A program made the position numbers and the translations under genes. A stretch of DNA of 64,000 nucleotides from Litorivicinus lipolyticus. GTDB lineage: Bacteria > Pseudomonadota > Gammaproteobacteria > Pseudomonadales > Litorivicinaceae. Location of the stretch: positions 868,001 through 932,000 of the forward strand of contig NZ_CP045871.1 of NCBI RefSeq assembly GCF_009650135.1, written 5' to 3'. Below the pieces are notes generated by a model. That model had not been told where the DNA came from, did no database searches, and saw only the letters and a list, made by a program, of their open reading frames with translations. Positions 50,700 to 58,660 of the stretch are shown here, piece by piece (within the stretch, counting starts at the first letter, position 1; the number at the start of each line of letters is the position of its first letter).

Positions 50700-52282
50700 A
50701 TGAATTAAAGGCACTGGCGCAGTCACTTAGCGAGACCTCGCTGAACAGCCTGATGAACCCGCAACGGACCGCCCAACTGACCTTGGACGCGGGGCCATGG
50801 CGGGTCGACCTGAGTAAGCACTTTTTAACCGATGCTTCGATCGCCGCCCTAAAGGCTTGGTGCGACAGCCGCGATGTGCAGGGTGCGATTTCCGATCTAT
50901 TTGCTGGATTGCCGCTCAACCTGACCGAGGGCCGCGCGGTCATGCACATGGCCATGCGCGCCGAGGCGGGGGACGACCTTAAAGCCGATGGCGAAGCGGT
51001 TATGGATGATGTGTTGCGCGAACGCGAGCGTTGCCTCGTGTTCGCCGAGCGGGTCCGCTCCGGGCAGCACACCGGTGCCACCGGCGCGCGTATCGAACGG
51101 GTCATTAACATCGGTATTGGCGGCTCGGACTTGGGGCCTCGGATGGCGGTCGAGGCGCTGGCGCCGGATCATGACGGCCCGGACGTGCGCTTTGTCGCCA
51201 ACGTCGATCCGAGCGATCTGTATCACGCGTTGGACGGGGCCGACCCGGCGCGGACGCTGGTGATTGTCGCCTCGAAAACCTTTACCACCATTGAAACTCT
51301 GACCAATGCGCGGGCCGCCCGTGCTTGGTTGGTGGCTGAATTGGGCGAGGCTGCGGTGGCCGATCATTTTGTCGCCTTGTCGACCGCCCAAGACAAAGTC
51401 GCAGCCTTTGGTATCGGCCCGGCACAGACCTTTGGCTTTTGGGATTGGGTCGGCGGGCGCTACAGCCTGTGGAGCGCGATCGGCTTGCCGATCATGATTG
51501 CGATCGGACGGGACGCTTTTTGCGAGTTCTTGGCCGGTGCCCGTGACATGGACCAGCACGTGCAACAAACACCGTTCGAGCGCAACCTGCCGGTGATGCT
51601 CGGTGCGCTGTACGCCTGGTATCGCCAATACTGGGATAAACCCAGTGTCGCCGTGATTCCTTACGATCAGCACCTGTCCGAACTGCCGGCGTATTTGCAA
51701 CAGGCCGACATGGAAAGCCTGGGCAAGCGGGTCGATCGTCAAGGTCAGCCCATTCATCATGCCACCGGCGCCGTGGTTTGGGGCGAGCCGGGCACCAACG
51801 GCCAGCACGCGTTCTTCCAGCTGTTGCACCAAGGCAGTGATTGGATTCCGGTTGAGTTTATCGTGCCGGTCCAGGCCCGCTTGGGTGCGCAAAGCCAGCA
51901 CGACCTGTTGGTGGCGAATGCCTTAGCTCAGGGTGAAGCGCTGTTGGTCGGCAAAGACGTCGACACCGCCCGTGCTGAAATGGCCGGCCCGGATGGTATG
52001 GATTTGGGGCCGCACCGGACCTTTCCCGGTTCCCGGCCCAGTACCTTGTTTTTGACCCCGTCGATGACGCCTCGTGCACTCGGGGCGCTGGTGGCCATGC
52101 ATGAACACCGTATTTTTGTTCAAGGCTGGTTGTGGAACTTGAATGCCTACGACCAGTGGGGTGTTGAGTTAGGCAAGGCGTTGGCGCTCAGCGCGGCCGA
52201 TGCATTGGCCAGCGGCGACACCGAAGGTAAAGACGCCTCGACCGCGGCGGCGATCGACTGGGTTCGGCAAAACCGTGGATAG
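50696..52282 (+). CDS. pgi: glucose-6-phosphate isomerase
   Basis: 528 residues from ATG 50696; the frame is open upstream inside frk, but the overlapping ATG is the natural start. It interconverts fructose-6-P and glucose-6-P. GIGGSDLGPRMAVEAL, VIVASKTFTTIETLTNA, DWVGGRYSLWSAIGLPI and GTNGQHAFFQLLHQG are family signatures. In this island it would send fructose-6-P to the oxidative Entner-Doudoroff or pentose phosphate routes. Confidence 0.97.
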   Translation: MNELKALAQSLSETSLNSLMNPQRTAQLTLDAGPWRVDLSKHFLTDASIAALKAWCDSRDVQGAISDLFAGLPLNLTEGRAVMHMAMRAEAGDDLKADGEAVMDDVLRERERCLVFAERVRSGQHTGATGARIERVINIGIGGSDLGPRMAVEALAPDHDGPDVRFVANVDPSDLYHALDGADPARTLVIVASKTFTTIETLTNARAARAWLVAELGEAAVADHFVALSTAQDKVAAFGIGPAQTFGFWDWVGGRYSLWSAIGLPIMIAIGRDAFCEFLAGARDMDQHVQQTPFERNLPVMLGALYAWYRQYWDKPSVAVIPYDQHLSELPAYLQQADMESLGKRVDRQGQPIHHATGAVVWGEPGTNGQHAFFQLLHQGSDWIPVEFIVPVQARLGAQSQHDLLVANALAQGEALLVGKDVDTARAEMAGPDGMDLGPHRTFPGSRPSTLFLTPSMTPRALGALVAMHEHRIFVQGWLWNLNAYDQWGVELGKALALSAADALASGDTEGKDASTAAAIDWVRQNRG

Positions 52283-52321
52283 GTCCTTCCCAGCGGCAGG
52301 CTATCCCTCTATAAACGGACG

Positions 52322-54166
52322 ATGACGAAAACAAAAAAAGTCCGCCAGCAGGTCATTGGCTTCTGGTGGCGCCGAATTATGCTGCCCGCGACCCTGGTAT
52401 TGGCCGCTGTGGTCTACGGATTTGGGTTGTCGCAGTACGAAATTCGGCTGCAGCAGGCACTGGCACAACACCAACGCACGGTCGGCGAAACCGCTGTCCA
52501 GTTGCTGATTGGTGTAGGCCGTTCGATCGATCTGTTGGTGTCGATGCGTCGCGAGGGCTCGGTGGTCGAGACCCTGTTCAGCGACGAGAACGTCGCTCCA
52601 TCGGACGGCGTGTTTCAAGGCGTGATTGGCCGCCGCCGTGCCGTCGACCAGGTTCGCTGGATTGACGAAAACGGTGATGAGCGCTTGCGCTTGCAACGCT
52701 TGACCGACGACAGCGTGGTGCGCGTGCCCCAGGACCAACTGCAAAACAAACTCGACCGCGACTATTTCCAGGCCGCGCTGTCGATGCAGCCGAGCTGGGT
52801 CTGGCTATCGACCATCGATTTGAATGAAGAAAACGGCGTGGTTGAGCAACCCGTGTTGCCGACGTTGCGCCTGGTCACGCCGATTCAAGACCCGAGCGGT
52901 CGAGCGCGTGGCATCCTGGTGATCAATGAACGTGCGTACGAGTACCTTGACCTGGTGCGCCGCTTGGCGGTGGCCGACGAGCACGCTTATTTGGTCGACC
53001 AGCGCGGGGATTACCTAGTCGCGCCCGAATTTAATAAGCAGTGGGGCCGCCAGCTCGGCCACGGCGCGTCGTTTGCAACTGAAAATCCGGACGGCTGGGC
53101 GGCTGTCCAAAGCGCCAACGAAGGCGTCATCAGTACCCCTTCCGGCTATGTTGCGTGGCAGCGCGTCAATACGATCGAGCAGCAACGCCGTGACGTGCGG
53201 TTGCTGGCGCCGGACTTGACCGTGATGAGCGTCATCAGCCGCGATCAGTTGGCGGTCATGCAAGCCGACGTTCGCAACGTTTGGTTAGCGGTGTTTACGA
53301 TTACCTGGCTGGTGCTGGCGGTTGGCGTTCACCGCTGGGCGAGTTTGGTTGATCGCAATCGTCGAATTCGATACCTCGGTAAACTGGAACAGGCTGCGAA
53401 TGCGGATCGTGACCTTAGAATCGCCCGCGACGCCATCGAGGCGGCCGAGGGCCACGCCCGCACGCTGCAGCGCAGTAACCGCGACTTGGACAACTTCGCC
53501 TTTGTCGCAGCCCACGACTTACGCTCCCCCGTGCGCTCGATCCGGACCTACGTCGATTTGCTGGCCGAGGACGCCGGGGATGAGTTGTCCGCCGTTTCGC
53601 GCGAATATGTGGAGCGGTTAAAAGGCTTAAGCCTGGATTTGGATGCGCTGCTGGACGGTCTGGTTCGCTACGCCCGGGTCGGTCGTGACGAGTCGTCGCC
53701 GATTCGGTTGGCGCTGGGCGCCCTGATCGCCGAGATCGGCCGTGAGGTGTTGGACGCGCGTTTCACGCTCGATGTCGAGGCCGACGACACGGTTGTTTTG
53801 CCGCGTTCGGTGGTCGACCTGATTTTTCGGCAGTTATTTCTCAATGTGGTTCATCATCACTCTCGCGACCAGGGCCGAATCCGCGTTCGTAGCGCGCGGC
53901 AGGGCGCGTTCGTTCGGGTGTCGGTGGCGGATGACGGCGACGGGATCGGTCCGGAGCATTGGGAAACCGTGTTTGGGGTGTTCTCGACGCTGTCCAACAA
54001 GGCCGAGCGGCCAGGGTTGGGGTTGGCGTTGGTCCGTCGTGCGGTCGAAAGCCAAGGCGGCGAGGTGTGGATCGAAGACAGCACCAGCGAGGGCACGACC
54101 TTTGTGATTACTTTGCCGGCGGACGCGTCTATAGACAGTGCTCAGGCCGGGGCAGCCCGGCGATAA
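52322..54166 (+). CDS. sensor histidine kinase with periplasmic dCACHE domain
   Basis: 614 residues. One helix near residues 20-38, a periplasmic domain of about 270 residues with the double-CACHE pattern (RWIDENGDERLRLQR, LDRDYFQAALSMQPSWVWLS, RLVTPIQDPSGRARGILVIN), and a second helix near residue 325. After a coiled coil comes the HisKA box AAHDLRSPVRSI with His near residue 397. The ATPase part has FLNVVHHHS (N-box), VADDGDGIG and GLGLALVRR. No response regulator is adjacent. It follows pgi by 39 bases, so it might sense a small organic ligand linked to the island. Its 3' end overlaps tusE by 38 bases. Confidence 0.88.
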   Translation: MTKTKKVRQQVIGFWWRRIMLPATLVLAAVVYGFGLSQYEIRLQQALAQHQRTVGETAVQLLIGVGRSIDLLVSMRREGSVVETLFSDENVAPSDGVFQGVIGRRRAVDQVRWIDENGDERLRLQRLTDDSVVRVPQDQLQNKLDRDYFQAALSMQPSWVWLSTIDLNEENGVVEQPVLPTLRLVTPIQDPSGRARGILVINERAYEYLDLVRRLAVADEHAYLVDQRGDYLVAPEFNKQWGRQLGHGASFATENPDGWAAVQSANEGVISTPSGYVAWQRVNTIEQQRRDVRLLAPDLTVMSVISRDQLAVMQADVRNVWLAVFTITWLVLAVGVHRWASLVDRNRRIRYLGKLEQAANADRDLRIARDAIEAAEGHARTLQRSNRDLDNFAFVAAHDLRSPVRSIRTYVDLLAEDAGDELSAVSREYVERLKGLSLDLDALLDGLVRYARVGRDESSPIRLALGALIAEIGREVLDARFTLDVEADDTVVLPRSVVDLIFRQLFLNVVHHHSRDQGRIRVRSARQGAFVRVSVADDGDGIGPEHWETVFGVFSTLSNKAERPGLGLALVRRAVESQGGEVWIEDSTSEGTTFVITLPADASIDSAQAGAARR

Positions 54167-54437
54167 GCGCCAACTGTTTCGGTGGGCTGGTCGGGAATAG
54201 GTTGAGCAAATATAGCGTCGATGCCTTGTCGGCTCCGTGGCGAGTGCGGATCCATTTGGCCAGCGGTCGGTTGGAGGGACTGTGTTCGAAGGCGGCATAA
54301 AACGCCTGAATGGATTCAATCAACTCCCAGTGCGCCGGACCCAGGCAAATCGATTGCTCGGTGGCCAACTGCTCGGCGATGGCCGGTGTCCAGTCGGCGT
54401 GGTCCAGCAGGTACCCATGATCGTCCCGGTTTACCAC
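54129..54437 (-). CDS. tusE: sulfur relay protein TusE (DsrC family)
   Basis: 102 residues from GTG 54437, which overlaps the tusB end. The DsrC/TusE core is DHGYLLDHADWTPAIAEQLA, then ICLGPAHWELIESIQAFY, SPSNRPLAKWI and the terminal GLPRPEHCL, whose penultimate Cys carries the persulfide. TusE passes sulfur from TusBCD to MnmA. The frame is open upstream to 54554, but those residues lie inside tusB and do not fit the family. Confidence 0.9.
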   Translation of the reverse strand: MVNRDDHGYLLDHADWTPAIAEQLATEQSICLGPAHWELIESIQAFYAAFEHSPSNRPLAKWIRTRHGADKASTLYLLNLFPTSPPKQLALIAGLPRPEHCL

Positions 54438-54628
54438 GTCTCTATTCGCTCGAAGGTTCCCATCAGCGCAACCAGTGCGGCCGCATCCAACTCGATTCCG
54501 TACTGGTGCCCAGGCGCACCGTCCAGGGTGCAAGCGCGCCCAAAACTGACCCATTGATCGCCGGGCTGTAGTTGCTCGCGGACTGCCTGTTCGGCATTCG
54601 GCCCCATCAATAAATGCAGCGTTTTCAT
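54431..54628 (-). CDS. tusB: sulfur relay subunit TusB, short form
   Basis: 65 residues, starting MKTLHLLMGP, with GDQWVSFGRACTL and ending FERIETW. Its place between tusC and tusE and the LHLL...GD pattern identify TusB (DsrH). It is shorter than E. coli TusB (95); the C-terminal Trp and the preceding segment seem kept, so the loss looks internal. TusBCD is a heterohexamer that receives sulfur from TusA. Overlaps tusC by 4 bases. Confidence 0.8.
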   Translation of the reverse strand: MKTLHLLMGPNAEQAVREQLQPGDQWVSFGRACTLDGAPGHQYGIELDAAALVALMGTFERIETW

Positions 54629-54933
54629 AGCCGTATGACCTGGGTGCAGGCGCGAATACGCGCGTTCATGTCCGCGGCCGTCACTAGGGTGGCGCCCTCG
54701 ATCCAGTCGCCCGGTGTATCAGTGAACCACGCCGACTTGCCATACAGCGCCAGGCTGGACAGCGCCTTGGCTGGGTGACCTTTGGGAGCGTTGCGGTTCT
54801 GCATGGCACACGCCTGTCCCTGAATAAACAATTCAAAGGGCAGGTCAAAACTGGCCAGCGTCATCGCTAGGTCCAGCCCGGCCTTGGTCGCACTGCGCTC
54901 CCACCAGGGTGCGCTGATCACCAGTGCAATCAT
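54625..54933 (-). CDS. tusC: sulfur relay subunit TusC
   Basis: A 102-residue DsrF/TusC protein. APWWERSATKAGLDLAMTLASFDLPFELFIQG is the typical alpha/beta start, and the ALYGKSAWFTD segment is common in the family. Middle subunit gene of tusD-tusC-tusB-tusE, with 4-base overlaps on both sides. It supports thiolation of tRNA wobble uridine via MnmA. Confidence 0.87.
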   Translation of the reverse strand: MIALVISAPWWERSATKAGLDLAMTLASFDLPFELFIQGQACAMQNRNAPKGHPAKALSSLALYGKSAWFTDTPGDWIEGATLVTAADMNARIRACTQVIRL

Positions 54934-55298
54934 TTGATATGGACCACGCGGCTATGTTCGTAGGCATCCGCAAGCTGGCCAAGCCCGCCCAAGGCCGCAC
55001 CGGCACACAGGGTTGGGTGACGCCCAAGCTTAGTGGCTTGGGTGGTGTCTAAGACACCGCGGGCTAGGGCGCTGGTGACACAGGCCAGAGCATCGACTTG
55101 GGTGGCGGCGAAGAAGTCGCTCCATTGTTCAGCCATCGATTGGCCCGCGGTGGGATAGCAATTGGTGTTCAGCTGGCTGACGCCGGCTTGGAAAAAGAAC
55201 AGCCGGTACAGTCCCTGGTGTGTGGCCTGCATGGCGCGGGCGATATCCAGCGCGGTGGCGTCCGATTCGTGGCTAATCAACAAGCTGTAGGGCTTCAT
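54930..55298 (-). CDS. tusD: sulfur relay subunit TusD
   Basis: A 122-residue DsrE/TusD protein. The catalytic Cys73 is in DALACVTSALARGV, equivalent to Cys78 of E. coli TusD. FFFQAGVSQLNTN is a conserved strand-loop. It receives persulfide sulfur from TusA and passes it to TusE. Start overlaps the LysE-family gene stop by four bases. Confidence 0.9.
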   Translation of the reverse strand: MKPYSLLISHESDATALDIARAMQATHQGLYRLFFFQAGVSQLNTNCYPTAGQSMAEQWSDFFAATQVDALACVTSALARGVLDTTQATKLGRHPTLCAGAALGGLGQLADAYEHSRVVHIK

Positions 55299-55906
55299 GT
55301 GCTGGCCACTACGACGCCGACGCCGCCCATGGTGGTGCCCGCCACCCGATTGATCCAGACCCCAAACCGGCCCCGTGCCAACAACGGTCGTAGCCGGTGC
55401 GCGCCGGCCGAGATGCCAAACAGCACGATCAACAGCGCCACCTCAATGACCAGGCTGACCCACAGCATGTCGGCCAGCGTCAATGCCGCCATGTCCAAAA
55501 AGACCGGTAAAAATCCAAGGTAAAACAACATCACTTTCGGGTTGGTGCAACTAATAGCACAGCCGGCGATCAGGCTTTTGATCCAGCCGCTGCCAATCCG
55601 CTGGCCGTCGCCCATGATCGCCGGTGGGCTGCGAAATGTTTGGATGCCGATCCAGACCAGGTAGGCGCCACCGAGCCAGCGCACCCATTGGAACAGGTCG
55701 CCGGCATGGTCTGCGATAAAGCCTAGCGAGAGCATGGCCGCCCACAGGTAAATCATGTCGCCCAAGGTCAAGCCGATGCCGAGCACGAACGACGGTCCGA
55801 ATCCACGCGATAGGCCGCGGCTAATGACGGCGAGGGTGCCGGGGCCAGGGGTAATGGCAAAGATGAGGGTGGCGGCAAATAAGCCGACGAGGGCGCTGGC
55901 AGTCAT
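55295..55906 (-). CDS. LysE/RhtB-family amino-acid exporter
   Basis: About 203 residues from ATG 55906 (a TTG six bases upstream is the alternative). It has about six hydrophobic segments and the family start GLFAATLIFAITPGPGTLAVISRGLSRG (PGP motif), then NPKVMLFYLGFLPVFLD. Members export Lys, Thr, homoserine lactones or other small molecules. It is coupled to tusD by a 4-base overlap, which probably reflects packing rather than function. Confidence 0.87.
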   Translation of the reverse strand: MTASALVGLFAATLIFAITPGPGTLAVISRGLSRGFGPSFVLGIGLTLGDMIYLWAAMLSLGFIADHAGDLFQWVRWLGGAYLVWIGIQTFRSPPAIMGDGQRIGSGWIKSLIAGCAISCTNPKVMLFYLGFLPVFLDMAALTLADMLWVSLVIEVALLIVLFGISAGAHRLRPLLARGRFGVWINRVAGTTMGGVGVVVAST

Positions 55907-55948
55907 TCCCAAAGTCTCTATGCGGGTGGTTTATCGGCAAGCATAAAC

Positions 55949-55976
55949 AAAAAAGCCCCGCGAGTGCGGGGCTTTT
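55949..55976. terminator. bidirectional terminator
   Basis: GCCCCGC-GAGT-GCGGGGC flanked by six A on the left and four T on the right. On the minus strand it gives a hairpin plus T-run 16 bases past the BI-1 gene stop. Confidence 0.9.
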
Positions 55977-55991
55977 GACGATCCGGATGGC

Positions 55992-56669
55992 TTAGTCGTC
56001 GCTGCCCATGACGCCCATGATGGCGAGCAGGTTCGAGAACAGCATGTAGATGTTGATGTACAGGCTAACCGTGGCCATGACGTAGTTGGTTTCACCACCG
56101 TTGACGATGTTCGAGGTGTCAAACAGGATGAAACCCGATGCCAGCAGGATCAGGGCGCCGCTGATGGCGAGGTGCAGTGCCGGCATGTTCATGAAGAATG
56201 CCGCGACCATAGCCAACAAGCAGACAATCAAGCCAGTCATCAGGAACCCACGCAGGAAGCTGAAATCGCGACCGGTGGTCACCGCGTAAGCGGACAAGGC
56301 GAAAAAGATAATCGCGGTGCCTGCGGTGGCGTTGAACAAAATGCCCGAACCGCCGGCGCTACCCAAGACCATGGCGACCATCGGCCCCAATGACCAGCCC
56401 ATCCAACCGGTAAAGGCAAACACTAACGGCAGCGCCATGACACTGTTTCGCTTCGCTTGCAGAGCAAACAACAAACCAATCATCACAACCAGTGACACGA
56501 TCCAGTTGATCGGTTGCGCGCCAACACTGACGGCGACGGCTGTCATGGCCGCGCTGAAGGCCAATGTCATGCCCAGCAGCAGGTAGGTTTGACGCAGTAC
56601 TTTACTGACTTCGATGCCACGCTCGCTGGTTGCAGTCGTCGTGGCTGCTATGACGCGTTCTTCACTCAT
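55992..56669 (-). CDS. yccA: Bax inhibitor-1/YccA family membrane protein
   Basis: A 225-residue, seven-helix protein. The hallmark helices LRQTYLLLGMTLAFSA, then LPLVFAFTGWMGWSLGP and ILFDTSNIVNGGETNYVMATVSLYINIYMLF, end with two Asp residues typical of the BI-1 pH/Ca2+ switch. E. coli YccA modulates FtsH. Location next to the tus genes agrees with Pseudomonas. Confidence 0.92.
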   Translation of the reverse strand: MSEERVIAATTTATSERGIEVSKVLRQTYLLLGMTLAFSAAMTAVAVSVGAQPINWIVSLVVMIGLLFALQAKRNSVMALPLVFAFTGWMGWSLGPMVAMVLGSAGGSGILFNATAGTAIIFFALSAYAVTTGRDFSFLRGFLMTGLIVCLLAMVAAFFMNMPALHLAISGALILLASGFILFDTSNIVNGGETNYVMATVSLYINIYMLFSNLLAIMGVMGSDD

Positions 56670-56730
56670 TTAAGGTCGTGCTCCTAATTTTATTGAATCT
56701 AAGAGTTAGTTAGTGTTTTTTTGAAAAAGT

Positions 56731-57753
56731 TCAAGTGTCAGCGTACCCCGAAGGGTTGCTACTTTGCCAGCGCCACGCGTCCTCGCACATCTGGGGCAGG
56801 CCTAGTTGAGCGCGCCATCCGAGCCATTCTTGGGCGTGCGCCGGGTCGGCATAGCAGGCGGCTATGTCGCCGGGGCGCCGTGCCACAACCTGATAATTCA
56901 GTGACGCCCCACAGGCGGCCTCGAATGCACGTACCAGTTGCAGCACGCTAAGGCCAATGCCAGTCCCCAAATTGACCGCGGTTTTGCCCGCGGCCATAGT
57001 GGTCAGTTTACGCAGTGCCGCCAAATGTCCCTGGGCCAAATCGACCACATGCAGGTAGTCGCGCACGCCGGTGCCGTCGGCGGTGTCGTAGTCATCGCCG
57101 TAGACGCTGAGCCGTTGCAGTTTGCCGGCGGCGACCTGTTGAACATAGGGCATCAGGTTGTTCGGAATACCCTTGGGGTCTTCGCCGATTAAGCCGCTGG
57201 GGTGGGCACCGACCGGGTTAAAGTAGCGCAGCGCAATGACCCGGGCGTCGGGTGTGGCGCAGGCCCAGTCGGCTAGCATGCGTTCGATTTGATATTTGCT
57301 GGTGCCGTAGGGGTTGGTGGTCGCGCCGATTGGCTGTTCCTCGTCAATCGGCAGCGCTTGCGGATCACCGTAGACAGTGGCGGACGAGCTAAACACCAGA
57401 TTGACGCATCCCTGTGCGGTCATCGCTTCAAGCAGGCGCAGCGTGCCAACCACATTGTTGTCGTAGTATTCGAGCGGCTTGGCGACCGACTCACCGACGG
57501 CTTTTAGTCCGGCCAGGTGCAAAACAGCGTCAAAGCGATGTGCTTTGAATAGGGCGGTCAGGGCGTCGGGGTCGCGGATGTCGCCTTGGACGAAGGCCAC
57601 GGCCTGGCCGCTGATGCGTTCAACCCGGGCCAGGGATTCCAGTGACGCATTGCATAAGTTGTCGTATACCACTGGCGTGATGCCGGCTTTGATCAGCTCG
57701 ACCAAACAATGGGTGCCTATATAGCCGGCACCGCCGGTGACTAAAACCTTCAT
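56731..57753 (-). CDS. galE: UDP-glucose 4-epimerase
   Basis: A 340-residue extended [23 protein letters not shown] binds NAD, and FSSSATVYG and [12 protein letters not shown] carry the catalytic Ser and Tyr/Lys. It interconverts UDP-glucose and UDP-galactose, for surface glycans or galactose use. It stands alone; no other gal genes are near. Confidence 0.94.
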   Translation of the reverse strand: MKVLVTGGAGYIGTHCLVELIKAGITPVVYDNLCNASLESLARVERISGQAVAFVQGDIRDPDALTALFKAHRFDAVLHLAGLKAVGESVAKPLEYYDNNVVGTLRLLEAMTAQGCVNLVFSSSATVYGDPQALPIDEEQPIGATTNPYGTSKYQIERMLADWACATPDARVIALRYFNPVGAHPSGLIGEDPKGIPNNLMPYVQQVAAGKLQRLSVYGDDYDTADGTGVRDYLHVVDLAQGHLAALRKLTTMAAGKTAVNLGTGIGLSVLQLVRAFEAACGASLNYQVVARRPGDIAACYADPAHAQEWLGWRAQLGLPQMCEDAWRWQSSNPSGYADT

Positions 57754-57815
57754 TTTCTTGTCCTTTTCGTTCGCCAGTGGATGCTACCCCAAAGGGCAGG
57801 GGTTATCATTGCCCG

Positions 57816-58571
57816 ATGGATTTGCAACGTTTTGCGGGGATCGCCCGCTGCTATGGGACCGACGGTTACGCGCGCTTGGCGCAGGCTCGAGTGTGTGTGG
57901 TCGGTATTGGTGGCGTCGGCTCCTGGGTCGCCGAGGCCCTCGCCCGAAGCGGCGTCGGGTACCTGCGCCTGATCGACTTGGATGACCTGTGTGTGTCCAA
58001 TACGAACCGCCAGTTGCCGGCGTTGGCCGGCAATTTTGGCGATAACAAAGCCGAGGCGATGGCCGCGCGTATTCGATTGATTAACCCGGCCTGTCAGGTC
58101 GAGGCGGTCGCGGACTTTGTGACTGTCGCCAACGTGCAGGCGTCGCTGGCGGATGTCGATGCGGTGATCGATGCCTGCGACACGCTGATGGCCAAGCAGG
58201 CGATCGTGGTCGCCGCCAAACGTCTTAAACTGCCGTGCTTTGTCAGTGGTGCCGCCGGCGGTCAAATTGATCCTGGGCAAATTGCATCGGCGGACCTATC
58301 CAAGGTCATCCAGGACCCGCTGTTGGCCAAACTGCGCCGCGAGTTGCGCGCGGCGGGCTGGCCAAAAGACGGCAAAAAAATGGCCGTGCCTTGCGTGTAT
58401 TCGACCGAACAACCGCGCTACCCATCCGCCGACGGTGGCACCCAAGCGAAACGATCGGCGGACGCGGTGGGCGGGTTGGACTGTGGTGGCGGGCTGGGCG
58501 CCAGCATGCCAGTGACGGCGACCTTTGCCATGCACTTGGTTGCGCTGTGCCTGGCGCGCCTGACCCGCTGA
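57816..58571 (+). CDS. tcdA: tRNA threonylcarbamoyladenosine dehydratase
   Basis: 251 residues from ATG 57816 (MDLQRFAGIARCYG); the frame extends to 57777 without conserved residues. An E1-like enzyme that cyclises t6A37 to ct6A in tRNA using ATP. VVGIGGVGSWVAEALARSGVG is the nucleotide site, and DLDDLCVSNTNRQ carries the conserved Asp and Arg. CDTLMAKQAIV and VPCVYSTEQPRYP are typical of TcdA (CsdL). Confidence 0.93.
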   Translation: MDLQRFAGIARCYGTDGYARLAQARVCVVGIGGVGSWVAEALARSGVGYLRLIDLDDLCVSNTNRQLPALAGNFGDNKAEAMAARIRLINPACQVEAVADFVTVANVQASLADVDAVIDACDTLMAKQAIVVAAKRLKLPCFVSGAAGGQIDPGQIASADLSKVIQDPLLAKLRRELRAAGWPKDGKKMAVPCVYSTEQPRYPSADGGTQAKRSADAVGGLDCGGGLGASMPVTATFAMHLVALCLARLTR

Positions 58572-58633
58572 TCATTTGGTTATAACGAAGTGAATTTTTA
58601 ATATTTTTCAGGAATAACGCAAAGGCCTATGGT

Positions 58634-58653
58634 GCCTCCAATTCAACGGAGGC
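58634..58653 (+). promoter_or_regulatory. hairpin that would bury the ribosome site of the ABC binding-protein gene
   Basis: GCCTCC (58634-58639) is complementary to GGAGGC (58648-58653), with an 8-base loop. The GGAGG within the second arm is the ribosome site for the ATG at 58661. A small stem of this kind could limit translation, for instance until melted or bound. Confidence 0.4.
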
Positions 58654-58660
58654 TTAGCCC

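Noticed and set aside
50897..51901. A 334-residue frame antisense to pgi
   Set aside because: Shadow of pgi with no family resemblance.
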